Source: Gordonia sediminis
Lineage (GTDB): Bacteria; Actinomycetota; Actinomycetes; Mycobacteriales; Mycobacteriaceae
DNA: 64,000 bases
NCBI GenBank assembly: GCA_004193205.1
Contig: RZUM01000003.1
Location: forward strand, 248,001 to 312,000
Reading direction: 5' to 3'
This document shows, one piece after another, positions 44,234 through 53,789 of the stretch (positions within the stretch are counted from its first letter, which is position 1; each line of letters begins with the position of its first letter). The position numbers were made by a program, and so were the translations under genes. The notes beneath the pieces were generated by a model. It saw only the letters and a list, made by a program, of their open reading frames with translations. It was not told where the DNA came from and ran no database searches.

Positions 44234-45732
44234 CACGCGACCGCCACGGACTCGACTGTGTGCGACTCGAACTTCAGCGCAGAGTCTTCGATGGGGCCGT
44301 GTGCGAGGCGTTCGATGTCGTCCTCGTAGGCCATCTTCACCGTCCACGGTCCTGTCGTTCCCGCCTTCGGGAAAGCGTCGATGCCGCGTTGGACGTAGCC
44401 GGAGCTGAGGTCGAGCAGGGGGGCGCGCTTCATTGCCGAGTCGCTCAGGACCGGCCTGACGATTGCCTGAACGCGCTCATCCATGTGGTCGAGAATCCGG
44501 ATCATATGGGCGCAGACGAGGTCGACCTTCAACGTCCAGGCGATGTTGGTGTACCCCATGGCGAAGACGAAGTTGGGTACCCCGCTGAGCATCATGGCCT
44601 TGTAGACGACGGTGTCGGCGATGTCGACCGGTTCGCCGTCGACGGCCAGGTCGATGCCACCGAGCGGCAACAGGTCCAGCCCGGTCGCCGTGACGATGAT
44701 GTCGGCGTCGAGGTGCTGGCCGGACGTCAATGCGATGCCGGTCTCGGTGAAGGTGTCGATGTGGTCGGTCACCACGGATGCCTTGCCCGACGAGATCGCG
44801 GTGAACATATCCCCGTTGGGTACCATGCACAGGCGCTGTTCCCACGGGTTGTAGCGCGGATTGAAATGGGTGTCGACGTCGTAGCCCTTCGGCAGCCGTC
44901 GCTTGACGTCGGCCATCAGCAGCTTGCGCACGAGCTTCGGTGCCCGCATGCTCGCCTTGAAGATGCCGCGGTTGAGGGCGACGTTCTTGCGTCGGATGAT
45001 TCGGTAGGCCCGATCTGGTCCGATCACCTTGTTGAGTGAGTTCGCGATCGCATCCTCGCCAGGTAGCGAGAGCACGTAACTCGGCGATCGCTGCAGCATG
45101 GTCACATGTGCGGCGCGCTCGGCCATCGCGGGGATCAGCGTGACGGCGGTGGCGCCGCTACCGATGACCACGACCTTCTTGCCCGTGTAATCGAGATCCT
45201 CGGGCCAGTGTTGGGGGTGGACGATGCGGCCGGTGAACTTCTCACGTCCGGCGAAGTCGGGTGTGTAGCCGGCCTCGTAGTTGTAGTAACCGGTCCCGGA
45301 GTACACGAATCGAGCTGTGTACGTGAAAGATTCGCCGGTCTCGGCATCGGTGGTGCGGATCGTCCAGCGGGTCGTCCGAGTGTCGAAGTCGGCGCGACCG
45401 ACCTTCGTGTTGTAGCGGATGTGCTCGCGGATGCCGTTTTCATCGACCGCCTCGTTCAGGTAGTCGAGGATGACGTGCGCGTCGGCGATCGACTGCCGAT
45501 GCGTCCACGGCTTGAAGCCGAAGCCGAACGACGGCATGTCCGAGTCGGACCGGATCCCCGGGTACTTGAACAGATCCCAGGTTCCGCCGAGGGCCGAGCG
45601 ACCCTCGAGGATCGCGAATGACGTCGACGGGCGCTTGGTCTTGAGGTGGTAGGCCGCACCGATCCCCGAGATGCCGGCGCCGATGATGACGACGTCGAAG
45701 TCCGTGTCGGTTGTGTGTGTGCTGGGGGCCAT
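44233..45732 (-). CDS. flavin monooxygenase, Baeyer-Villiger type (EtaA/AlmA-like)
   Basis: 499 aa. FAD motif IIGAGISGIGAA (17-28), GGTWDLFKYPGIRSD, the BVMO fingerprint FTGRIVHPQHWP (166-177), and the NADPH motif IGSGATAV. Closely similar in outline to mycobacterial EtaA and to AlmA. It converts ketones to esters, or oxygenates long-chain compounds. The ATG at 45730-45732 has AAAGGAG upstream. A second, destroyed copy lies at 18988-19222. Divergent from the PucR-type regulator; coupled to the esterase. Confidence 0.92.
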   Translation of the reverse strand: MAPSTHTTDTDFDVVIIGAGISGIGAAYHLKTKRPSTSFAILEGRSALGGTWDLFKYPGIRSDSDMPSFGFGFKPWTHRQSIADAHVILDYLNEAVDENGIREHIRYNTKVGRADFDTRTTRWTIRTTDAETGESFTYTARFVYSGTGYYNYEAGYTPDFAGREKFTGRIVHPQHWPEDLDYTGKKVVVIGSGATAVTLIPAMAERAAHVTMLQRSPSYVLSLPGEDAIANSLNKVIGPDRAYRIIRRKNVALNRGIFKASMRAPKLVRKLLMADVKRRLPKGYDVDTHFNPRYNPWEQRLCMVPNGDMFTAISSGKASVVTDHIDTFTETGIALTSGQHLDADIIVTATGLDLLPLGGIDLAVDGEPVDIADTVVYKAMMLSGVPNFVFAMGYTNIAWTLKVDLVCAHMIRILDHMDERVQAIVRPVLSDSAMKRAPLLDLSSGYVQRGIDAFPKAGTTGPWTVKMAYEDDIERLAHGPIEDSALKFESHTVESVAVA

Positions 45733-45769
45733 CGCAACTCCTTTGTGATGCACATCGGCGGATCGCTCG

Positions 45770-45789
45770 ATCGTGATGTCAATCACGAT
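45770..45789. promoter_or_regulatory. 20-bp palindrome between FMO and PucR
   Basis: ATCGTGAT-gtca-ATCACGAT is a perfect 8-4-8 inverted repeat in the shared promoter of the monooxygenase and the regulator. Probably the regulator's operator. Confidence 0.7.
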
Positions 45790-45826
45790 ATTGGCGGATC
45801 CAGATCCGTTCGATGGAGGTTCCTCT

Positions 45827-47098
45827 ATGAATTTCTCGCTTATGTGTAGATCTGCACATATGATGTTCCCCGTGACCAGTGCAGAGAACCAGCTGATCGC
45901 CGATCTCACCGCGCGAATGCTGGGCGAACTCGATGACCTCGTCGACGCCATGAACGACGCGGAGGCTCAAATCGTCCCGCCCCTCGTCTCCGACCGCGCG
46001 ATCGCCCAGGAGATGTCGGCCAGCAACCGCGCCAACGTCGAACTCGTGCTGAAGCATGTGCGCGATGACCCGCTCGGCGCGGGGCCTGCCGAGCCCCCGC
46101 CGGAGGCCTTCGATGTCGTTCGCACCGTGGTGCGACGGGGGCTCGAGATGGACGTGGTGTTCGAGGCGTACCGGCGCGGTCAGACCGTCGTGTGGCAACG
46201 ATTCATGGAACTCGTACCCACTGTCGCGCCACCGGGACCCGAACTCGTCGCGGTGATCGGCCGATTCGCCGAGGTGATGTTCAGCTACATCGACGTGGTC
46301 CTGATCGCGCTGGTTGCCGAGGCGCAACGACTCCGCGAGGAGATGCTCTGCGGCGCGCTCGCGCGGCGGACGGAGACGGTGCGGCTGATCCTCGACGGCG
46401 CACCGATCGACGAACGAGTGGCGAGTGGTCGCCTGGGCTACGAACTGTCGCGGCGGCACACCGCACTGGTGATGTGGCTCGACGGTCCGGAAGGAGATGA
46501 CGGTGCACTCGAGTCCATCGCCACCTCGATGGCACAGGAGGTGGGTGCACGTCCGCCCCTGACCATCGTCGCCGGTGTGCGGACGATGTGGGCGTGGATC
46601 GCCAGCGAGGCACAACCGTCGATGGCTGCCCTCGCGCACGTGATCCGACGAGCGCCCGCAAACATGCGTGTCGCGGTCGGCCCCAGCCTCACCGGACTCG
46701 CCGGATTCCGCGCATCCCATGCCGATGCACTCGTTGTCGAACGGATCATCGGTGACAACACCGGCGGTGAGCGGCTCACTTCCTTCGCCGACGTCGCGCC
46801 GATCGTGACCATCGCCCGGGACGAACAGGAAGCCGCACGATTCGTCGCCGATACCCTCGGTGACCTCGCCGCCGGCGATGAACGCGGCGCGCGGCTGCGT
46901 GCCACCCTGCGCGTGTACCTCGCGGAGGCCGACAACGCCTCGCTGGCGGCGCAGCGGCTGCACACTCACCGCAACACGGTCCTGCAGCGTGTCGGCAAGG
47001 CAAGCGAACTGCTGGGTCATCCGCCGGGCGACCGCCGATTGGCGGTGATGACGGCCCTCGAGATCGCCCATCTGCTCGGGCCGAGAGTACTGAATTGA
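45827..47098 (+). CDS. PucR/CdaR-type transcriptional regulator
   Basis: 423 aa. Long N-terminal helical sensor region; C-terminal HTH_30 with YLAEADNASLAAQRLHTHRN then RVGKASELLGHP, the PucR hallmark. The ATG at 45827 has GGAGG upstream; the frame stays open to 45773. Divergent from the FMO-hydrolase operon, with a perfect palindrome in between, and probably its activator. Confidence 0.88.
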   Translation: MNFSLMCRSAHMMFPVTSAENQLIADLTARMLGELDDLVDAMNDAEAQIVPPLVSDRAIAQEMSASNRANVELVLKHVRDDPLGAGPAEPPPEAFDVVRTVVRRGLEMDVVFEAYRRGQTVVWQRFMELVPTVAPPGPELVAVIGRFAEVMFSYIDVVLIALVAEAQRLREEMLCGALARRTETVRLILDGAPIDERVASGRLGYELSRRHTALVMWLDGPEGDDGALESIATSMAQEVGARPPLTIVAGVRTMWAWIASEAQPSMAALAHVIRRAPANMRVAVGPSLTGLAGFRASHADALVVERIIGDNTGGERLTSFADVAPIVTIARDEQEAARFVADTLGDLAAGDERGARLRATLRVYLAEADNASLAAQRLHTHRNTVLQRVGKASELLGHPPGDRRLAVMTALEIAHLLGPRVLN

Positions 47099-47510
47099 TC
47101 GGACGGAAGGGCGGCCGGTGAGGTGGGCGACGCATGTTCCGCTCATCGTGGCGAAGTGACGACCCCGTGCCCACAACACAACTCATCTCACGCCGGAAAG
47201 TCGCGAGATTCCGCGTTCCGCAGCAGGAAGTCCGTCACGGAGTTCCTGAACAGCCAACCGATCAAATATCTTTTGTCGATTTCCGCTGTGCTCGGGCGAA
47301 TATAATTCGAAATGTCCGATTTCGATTGCTTTGAGCTACCCGAGAACCGACCGAGAACTGGGGCTCCGGTGACAGCAACAGAATTGATATGTGCCCGAGC
47401 GCCCAGAAGAAATAGAATTGGCGAATAGCACGGATCACGCCAGAGTTCAATCAACAAAGCTGACCCGCGGATATGACTATGGATGCAACGACAAGCAAAG
47501 GAAACTGGTG
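47099..47510. other. AT-richer gene-free stretch
   Basis: 412 bp with clearly lower GC than the flanks, notably 47265-47440. Short ORFs on both strands lack RBS and known domains. It may hold the promoter of the methyltransferase and could mark an insertion boundary. Confidence 0.5.
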
Positions 47511-48564
47511 ATGACCGTAGCTGAAGACAGACTTAATGCATTCATTGGTAAGGCGGTTGGGGATCTCGGCACGTCGGCGAGTGGGGTGCTGATGTTGATC
47601 GGCGACGAACTCGGTCTGTACAAAACCTTGGCCGGGAACCGCTGGTCAGCGGAGTATTTGGCGATCAAAACCGGAACGAACGAGCGCTACATCCGCGAGT
47701 GGCTGGCAAAATCAGGCCGCCGGTGGCTACATCGAATACGACGAGACCAATGACGAGTACTACATGAACGAGGAACAGACGCTATGCCTCGCCGACCCGA
47801 ACGGTCCTGTCGATCTGCTCGGCGCCTACGAGGTCGTCCAAGATCTGTTCCACGTACACAAACGTGCGCTGGATAATTTCCGGACCGGCGAGGGGATGGA
47901 ATGGGGTGAGCACCACAAATGCCTGTTCGACGGTACCGAGCGATTCTTCCGGGGTGGATACCACGCGAACCTCGTTTCATCGTGGCTCCCCGCACTCGAC
48001 GGTGTGGTCGATAAGCTCACCGTCGGCGGTCGTGTCGCCGACGTCGGCTGTGGACACGGCGCGAGCACCGTCCTCATGGCGGAGGCATTTCCGAAATCTC
48101 AGTTCGTCGGCATCGATTATCACGGCCCGTCGATCGAAACTGCTCGCGAGCGGGCGCCGAAAGCAGGTGTCAGCAATGCGAGTTTCGAGGTTGCCGAGGC
48201 TACGTCCTACGGCGGCGGCGACTATGATCTCATCGCGTTTTTCGACTGCTTGCACGATATGGCGGATCCATCCGGTGCAGCTCGACATGCGAGAGCTGCA
48301 CTGAAACCCGATGGCCACTGCATGCTCGTCGAACCCCGCGCTGGCGACAGCACCGCAGAGAATCTGAATCCGGTGGGCCGATTAATGTATGCGGCATCAA
48401 CCATGATCCGTGTTCCGGTGTCACTGGCACGGGGTGGACCGGCGCTGGGCGCCCAGGCCGGCGAGCAGGCGTTGAGAAAGGTGATGGTCGACGATGGTGG
48501 GTTCACCACCTTCCGGCGCGCGGCAGAGACACCGTTCAACCTGATTCTCGAGGCGCGGCTCTGA
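47511..48564 (+). pseudogene. SAM methyltransferase split by a one-base frameshift
   Basis: The first part (from ATG 47511) MTVAEDRLNAFIGKAVGDLG is a winged-helix dimerisation domain up to NERYIREWLA. The second part continues in another frame with AAGGYIEYDETNDEYYM and the SAM motif VADVGCGHGASTVLM, to LILEARL at 48564. The frames join at GGCAAAATCAGG, where AAAA reads as one A too many. Removing it gives one continuous protein of about 350 aa. It is a recent pseudogene, or a homopolymer sequencing error. RBS AAAGGA is good. Confidence 0.85.
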
Positions 48565-48645
48565 ACTGTCGCACCGGTGTCCGGGGACCGGATGTCGACG
48601 ACGACCGAATGTCGCAAGCGGACCGATCATAATTTGCCAACGGCA

Positions 48646-50055
48646 TCAACCGATTTCGGAATCGCGCGAGCCGAATCGACTGAGCCGGACCATGAACTCG
48701 GTGCGCTCACCGGAGGTCACCGAAACCGAACCCCCGTGCGCACGGACGATGGCATCGACCACGGCCAGGCCGAGTCCGCTTCCGCCCTCGGCCCGGCCGG
48801 CGCGGTGGAACCGGTCGAACACGTGCGCCCGCTGATCGTCGGTCAGCCCGGGTCCGTCGTCGATGACGCGGATGACCACCGGGTCACCGTCGGATACCGC
48901 CACCCCGACATGCGTTCCGGGCGGGGTGTGCTGCACAGCATTGCCGACCAGGTTCCGGAACACCTGGCGTAGCCGGAGATCATCACCGGTGACGACGATG
49001 TGATCGGCCGCCGTCACGGAGATCTCATGATCCGGCGCGACGATAGCGGCGTCGGTGCACACCTCCTCGGCGATCGCGGTCACGTCGACGGGTAGCTTGT
49101 CGAGCGGTTGGCGTGCATCCAGCCGGGCCAGCAGGAGCAGTTCGTCGACCAGCATCCGCATGCGCGTCGCCTCCGCCGAAATGCGTTCCACGGCAAGTTC
49201 AGCGCTGTCCGTGTCGTCGAGGCCGGACTGCATGGCCAGGTCCGCCCAGCCGTTGATCACGGTCAGCGGGGTGCGCAATTCGTGTGCCGCGTCCGCGATG
49301 AAGTCGCGCAATGCCGCCTCGGCGGCGGCACGTTCGTCGAACGCCCGGTTGACGGTGGCCGCGAGTACCTCCGCCTCCTTGCTGGCGCCGGTCGTGGGTA
49401 GACGTTCATCGGTACTCCCCGCGGCGATGGCGGCGGCGGAGTCGGTCATCGTCTGCAGCGGCCGCAGGCCGGTCCGCACGACGAGTGCCGTACCCAGTGC
49501 CACGGTCGCCGTGGCCACCAACACCACGGCCAGCCCAACGAGTCGGAAGTGGCGCGTGAGTTCCCGGTCTTCGGTCAGGTCGAGTCCCAGAACGAGCGAT
49601 CCCGCCGCCACCGTCGCGTCGCCGTCGCCGACCGACAGGTTGGGGGTGTCCACGCCGATGACCCGAAGGTCGCGGGTGGGCAGAGCAACTGTGGTGGGCT
49701 CGGTCCGCCCCGATGCCGTGGCCACCGAGGCGATCTCGTCGTTGGTGAGGTTCTGGGCCACCAGCACGTCGCCGGATCGGTCCAAGATCACCAACGTCGA
49801 GTCACGTGGTGCGAGAGCCGCGATCTGTCGTTGCCCGATAGTGCGATCGCCCGGCACTATCGCGATCGACGCGGCCCGATCGCGATACGCGATCAATTGG
49901 TCGTCGCGTCGCCATATGAGGTAGTCGTCGAGAGCCACCCACATCACCACACCGCCGACCAGCATCACCGTGACGACCAGCCCGACGAGACCGACCAGCA
50001 GGCGGCCCCGGATGCTGCGCGGCACCAGGTGGCGCAGCGTCGACCGCACCCCCAC
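48646..50055 (-). CDS. sensor histidine kinase, response-regulator partner lost
   Basis: 469 aa. TM1 about 19-42, an extracytoplasmic sensor of about 130 residues, TM2 about 172-195, HAMP, DHp with DAAHELRTP (His258), and HATPase with NLVGNAVQHTPPG and GGSGLGLAVV. Intact and complete. GTG start at 50053-50055. Immediately upstream only the last codons of an OmpR-type regulator remain, so this kinase has no cis partner here. Confidence 0.9.
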   Translation of the reverse strand: MGVRSTLRHLVPRSIRGRLLVGLVGLVVTVMLVGGVVMWVALDDYLIWRRDDQLIAYRDRAASIAIVPGDRTIGQRQIAALAPRDSTLVILDRSGDVLVAQNLTNDEIASVATASGRTEPTTVALPTRDLRVIGVDTPNLSVGDGDATVAAGSLVLGLDLTEDRELTRHFRLVGLAVVLVATATVALGTALVVRTGLRPLQTMTDSAAAIAAGSTDERLPTTGASKEAEVLAATVNRAFDERAAAEAALRDFIADAAHELRTPLTVINGWADLAMQSGLDDTDSAELAVERISAEATRMRMLVDELLLLARLDARQPLDKLPVDVTAIAEEVCTDAAIVAPDHEISVTAADHIVVTGDDLRLRQVFRNLVGNAVQHTPPGTHVGVAVSDGDPVVIRVIDDGPGLTDDQRAHVFDRFHRAGRAEGGSGLGLAVVDAIVRAHGGSVSVTSGERTEFMVRLSRFGSRDSEIG

Positions 50056-50079
50056 CGTGACATCCTCATGGCGACATCC

Positions 50080-50127
50080 TCATCGGGACCGCAACGAGTA
50101 GCCGAACCCGCGAATAGTCTGGAAGAC
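50080..50127 (-). pseudogene. C-terminal end of an OmpR-family response regulator
   Basis: VFQTIRGFGYSLRSR-stop is the conserved end of the winged helix of OmpR-type regulators (TVRGxGYxLR). It ends 24 bp before the kinase start, the usual RR-HK spacing. Upstream the frame runs into unrelated mrp-like sequence, so the rest of the gene was deleted. Confidence 0.8.
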
Positions 50128-50159
50128 TGCGGTGACGATGCCGTAGGCGGCCGCCACCC

Positions 50160-50325
50160 CGCCGAGGGCAGCAGTTGTAGCAGCGACAACGTGGCGTCGA
50201 ATCGTGTACCGCCCGTTGCCGACCCCGCCCTTACCGCTGGCGAAGGCGTAGACCTGGGTACCGCCGGAGACGAGCCCATCGCGGGCGACGTGCGAGCGGA
50301 TGCAGCCGGGTGTGGCGTACTCCTC
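50160..50325 (-). pseudogene. collapsed duplicate of the mrp-molybdoenzyme locus
   Basis: 50166-50215 matches 56238-56287 in the mrp gene (CAGCAGTT..AGCAGCGACAA.GTGGC). 50216-50275 matches 56588-56648 of the same gene (CC..GCCGCTGGCGA.GGC), so about 300 bp are missing inside. 50283-50325 matches 57658-57700 of the molybdoenzyme gene (GAGCGGATG.AGCCGGGTGTGGCGTA). The order is the same as at 55.8-59.8 kb. It is the scar of a second copy of that locus. Confidence 0.75.
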
Positions 50326-50334
50326 AACTCCACG

Positions 50335-50930
50335 TGTTCTCTCACCGCGGGCGTCGGGGACGGCCGCGCCAAACCAGTGGGCGACCGCGACCTGTTCATC
50401 GGCGCGTTCGTCGGTTTGGACGAGTCGGTGGCCTCGGCCTATCTCCTGCAGGAAATCCTCGACCGCAACGGGTACAACGACAACGCGAAACTGACCATCG
50501 CGGTGAATGATTCGTCACCGGCCTGGTCGGCAGCCGACCTGAACACGATGGGCGGTGACTACGACAACACCCTGGTCAGTATCGAGCCGGGTGCCGGCGA
50601 GTCAAAGGTGATCACCAACCGAGTGATCCCGGACTACGAACTGCAGAACCTCACATTCCGCAGTGCGTGGACGGCCGAGATGCTCGATTCGCTGCGTCAG
50701 GGGCAGGCCGATCACGCGAACATCGCGGTCGCTCTGTGGAGACCCCACTGGGCGTATTCGGCGTTCGACATCGGCGACCTCATTGACCCGAAGAAGGCAC
50801 TGGGTGGGGAAGATTGGTTTCGGACTTCGCGACCAAGGGATTCGACCGGCGTTCAGCCAGGACGTCGGTCGACTGGCTCAACGCCCACCCGGACTTCGCC
50901 GACCGCGTGGCGAGCGGTTCGCTGGGCTAG
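50335..50930 (+). pseudogene. glycine-betaine-type ABC substrate-binding protein, frameshifted
   Basis: One frame runs RDLFIGAFVGLDESVASAYL, LLQEILDRNGYN and LWRPHWAYSAFDIGDL with DPKKALG, as in OpuAC/ProX domains. The frame then breaks at GGGGAAGATTGG and continues as VSDFATKGFDRR and WLNAHPDFADRVASGSLG-stop in another. The N-terminus and signal are missing, replaced by mrp/molybdoenzyme scar sequence. Non-functional. Confidence 0.75.
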
Positions 50931-50988
50931 TCCAAACGTTTGTCCGGCGGTTCAGGGGATGGATCGATGCGGGGTCATCGCGTGCGGG

Positions 50989-53337
50989 TCACCCCGGTGC
51001 GCCGGCACTCAGCCAACGGCGGATGTCGTTTGCCGCAGTTGCATCGGGACTGTCGCCGGCTTCTGTTCCTCTGCTGTCGAGGTGCTTGGTGACTGCGCGG
51101 TCGACGGCATCCAGGCGGTTCTGCGGGACAGGCAGTTCCAGCACCCGCTCTTTCCAAAGAGCTTCGGTGAGCTCGAATCTCCACCGATTGAGTTCACTCG
51201 GAACGGATTCGGCGATGGCCGCCGCCTTCTGCAGCCGCTCCAGTGCGGCCGGTGTGATCCTCAGGTAGGCGGCCAGACCTGGGTCGTTCGTGTCCGCGAT
51301 CTGCTCTGGGGTTGTGTATCCGATCCGCGAGAGCGAGTCCTTGTGTGACGCGAACGGTGCGATCTCCAGTATTTTTGAACGAATCGATTCGCGATTCAGT
51401 CGGTTCATTGCGCTTGTGAACTTCTCGTCATCTGTGAGGTCTCTGAGATAGGGGTCCCAACGCATCAGCGCATCAAAGTCCTCCTTGCCGAAAATCCAAC
51501 TGTCCAGGAGATCAACGGCTTTGTCCGGACTTCCGGAAGCGACTCCACACGCCTTATCGTATTGCGCGTCGGGATCTGCTCGAAGTGCTCGTTGATACGC
51601 CGTCTTCCATCGTTCCGCGTTCGGTGAGCCGGGCTGGGCGAGGAGTTGCTCTCCATCGTCATCCGCGTGTGCGATCGCGAAGAGCATCACTGCGATCCCA
51701 AGCAGGCGCTCGAAAAGCGGCGCATCACCGCAGTCCGTGACGTGATTGCGAAAGCGTCCCGACCAGTGCTGCGCGGCACTCTGCGCATCCTTCACGATGT
51801 CGGTCGGTTCCTTCACGGCATCAGTCGCTTCCGTCGCGACGTCCGTTGATTCCCTGACAAGTTCTAACTCTGCTGTCACGAACTCGACCGAATCGTTGCC
51901 AAGCTCGATCGTTTCCGCCACGACGACAACCGAGTCCGTCAGACCTTCGTCCGGTTTCGTTGCGGCGAGTCGCAACGCCTCGTACCTGTTGAGTGCCACC
52001 GCGGTCGCCGTGTGCAGTAGCCGCGCTCGCACCGCCGGCATCTTCGTCCACGACCCCCACCGGTTGTCGGCGAGGGTTGTCTCGATCCACTTGAGGTAGC
52101 GCGCAAGATCGTCGGGGAGCGTCGATTTGCGGTAGCGCTCGTTCATGAACGCAATCTGAGCGTTCAGATTGGCTGGATCATCTCTGATTGCATTGAACAA
52201 CATCCTGCGCGCACGCTTCGGGTCGGCAGCCTCGCCCACGGGACCGTGTGCGGTGAACTGCCGTGCTGCATAGGTCCAGCCGACGCTCTTCCATTCTGTG
52301 GCCCCGGCGAGGCCGACATAGTCCTTCTTCGCGTAATGCATCGCCAGAGTTGTCAGTATGAGCGCCGCGACCATCTTCTGGATGGGGATCAACGCCGGTT
52401 TCGGATCGTCGGTCCCCATCGCGAGATCGGTCTTCGTCTCGATGACCTTGGAAGCGACCGTCCGGCCATTTCGGGTGATCAACACGCCCGTATCGGTCCC
52501 TTTGGCGCGGACCACAACTCGCCACGGTGTCATTCCGAGGGTCTGGCGAACCAGATCGATCGCGGTGGAGATCCATCCTGTGGTCAGGCCTTTGATCGTG
52601 TCACCCTGAAGCGAATCGACATCGGTCCCGATGGGCACCTCAAGGCCTCGGGGAGGTTCGGCGCCCAGCTCTCGAATACAGGCAGCGATCGCCACCGCGA
52701 GGCTGGTGTCGGTCTGGTCGTCGCTTCCGGACGCCTCGATGGTGATGCGGGTGCGCGTAGCCAGCAGTCGGGCCCACCACACGGCGATCGCGGCCCCGAG
52801 CAGCCCGCACACGACGACCGCCGGCTCGATCCGAACGGACTTCCAACTGATGAACCATGGGAAGGCGAAGCACAGGGCCATCGGAACGACGATCCCCAGT
52901 ACCCCGAGGGCCCGGGCGCTCTCACCGCTCCGTGAAGGTCTGCCCGCATCGATAGCGGGGACCAGCAGCAGGATCACACGGGCCAGGACGAGCAACGCCA
53001 CGATCGTGCCGAGGCCGATGGCGAGCATCTTCCCGATCGGCACAAGGTACTTCGTGTAGACGCGCTCCCAGGCCGATTCCCGACCTTGCACGGCTGTCGT
53101 CTCCGGCTGCTGCCCATTCAACTTGTCATAGGCCGCGCGGAGGACGTCAGCACACCGGGTCGGGACACCTCCTGAGGCTTGTGCCGCCGCAACCACGTCG
53201 ATCGCTTGCTGGGCCTTGTCCGCATCGACGAGGCTCTGCGCTACCGCGCAGATCGGGTCGGTATCCGCATGAGCGGGTAAGGGACAGAGCATGACGGCAC
53301 TGAGAAGAAGCGATGCAACCGTCACACGACGAAACAT
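50989..53337 (-). CDS. large membrane protein of unknown function
   Basis: 782 aa. Signal peptide (VASLLLSAVMLCPLPAHA), an extracytoplasmic stretch to about residue 90, then hydrophobic segments at about 100-122, 140-160 and 170-190. A long soluble domain of about 580 residues follows, including a Thr/Asp repeat (ESTDVATEATDAVKEPTD near 510). A helical C-terminus contains YTTPEQIADTNDPGLAAYL, which looks like a helix-hairpin-helix. I recognise no family. GC is lower than its neighbours and the start is ATG 53335-53337. It is divergent from the phosphatase; both may belong to an imported module. Confidence 0.65.
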   Translation of the reverse strand: MFRRVTVASLLLSAVMLCPLPAHADTDPICAVAQSLVDADKAQQAIDVVAAAQASGGVPTRCADVLRAAYDKLNGQQPETTAVQGRESAWERVYTKYLVPIGKMLAIGLGTIVALLVLARVILLLVPAIDAGRPSRSGESARALGVLGIVVPMALCFAFPWFISWKSVRIEPAVVVCGLLGAAIAVWWARLLATRTRITIEASGSDDQTDTSLAVAIAACIRELGAEPPRGLEVPIGTDVDSLQGDTIKGLTTGWISTAIDLVRQTLGMTPWRVVVRAKGTDTGVLITRNGRTVASKVIETKTDLAMGTDDPKPALIPIQKMVAALILTTLAMHYAKKDYVGLAGATEWKSVGWTYAARQFTAHGPVGEAADPKRARRMLFNAIRDDPANLNAQIAFMNERYRKSTLPDDLARYLKWIETTLADNRWGSWTKMPAVRARLLHTATAVALNRYEALRLAATKPDEGLTDSVVVVAETIELGNDSVEFVTAELELVRESTDVATEATDAVKEPTDIVKDAQSAAQHWSGRFRNHVTDCGDAPLFERLLGIAVMLFAIAHADDDGEQLLAQPGSPNAERWKTAYQRALRADPDAQYDKACGVASGSPDKAVDLLDSWIFGKEDFDALMRWDPYLRDLTDDEKFTSAMNRLNRESIRSKILEIAPFASHKDSLSRIGYTTPEQIADTNDPGLAAYLRITPAALERLQKAAAIAESVPSELNRWRFELTEALWKERVLELPVPQNRLDAVDRAVTKHLDSRGTEAGDSPDATAANDIRRWLSAGAPG

Positions 53338-53789
53338 TTCAGGCCTCACGCAATGTTGTGGTAAGACGACCGTCAATCGGCTGCGAACGAATCTAGCAAT
53401 CCCGCAGTCGTTTCGTCTCCGATTTCATTCTTCCGCGCAGACAATTCGCAACGCCCATTCTGGGAGGCAACCGACAAGCGCTGCGACCCACAGCCGACAC
53501 GCGGATGAATTGTCCACATTGCCAGGAGAAACCGGTGGAATCCTGGGTCGCTCCACGAGTCACGCAGCCCGTTCATGAAGGTCCGGAATTTGGCGATCGT
53601 CAATTCTCGATAAGCATTCACAAATCTGGCCACCCGATTCCATTCAAGAAAACGATGGCGATGACTTCGGTGCTTCTTGGCCTGGTAATTGTCGCGCAGT
53701 CACGCAATGCCACACTTGTCTCACGTCGAGACGGTAAGACGCGGTGTGTCTCAGAAGCCGTCCCCGGGACGCGATCTTATGCTCAGACC
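53338..53789. other. divergent promoter region, AT-richer
   Basis: 452 bp between two divergent unknown genes. It holds GTCTC-acgtc-GAGAC (53718-53732), a short inverted repeat about 60 bp before the phosphatase start. An open frame runs from 53505 into the phosphatase gene, but its start and codon use are poor. No other gene seen. Confidence 0.5.

Noticed and set aside
47188-47457. Minus-strand ORF in the AT-rich stretch
   Set aside because: No RBS, no domain, low complexity context; it ends inside likely promoter sequence.
47700-47730. Programmed frameshift in the methyltransferase
   Set aside because: The AAAA run is not a classical slippery heptamer, and no downstream stimulator is evident. 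A mutation or error is simpler.
49549-51348. 599-codon plus-strand frame across the kinase and the graveyard
   Set aside because: Only its betaine-binding-protein part (50335-50800) is real coding sequence. The rest is antisense to the histidine kinase or runs through scar sequence.
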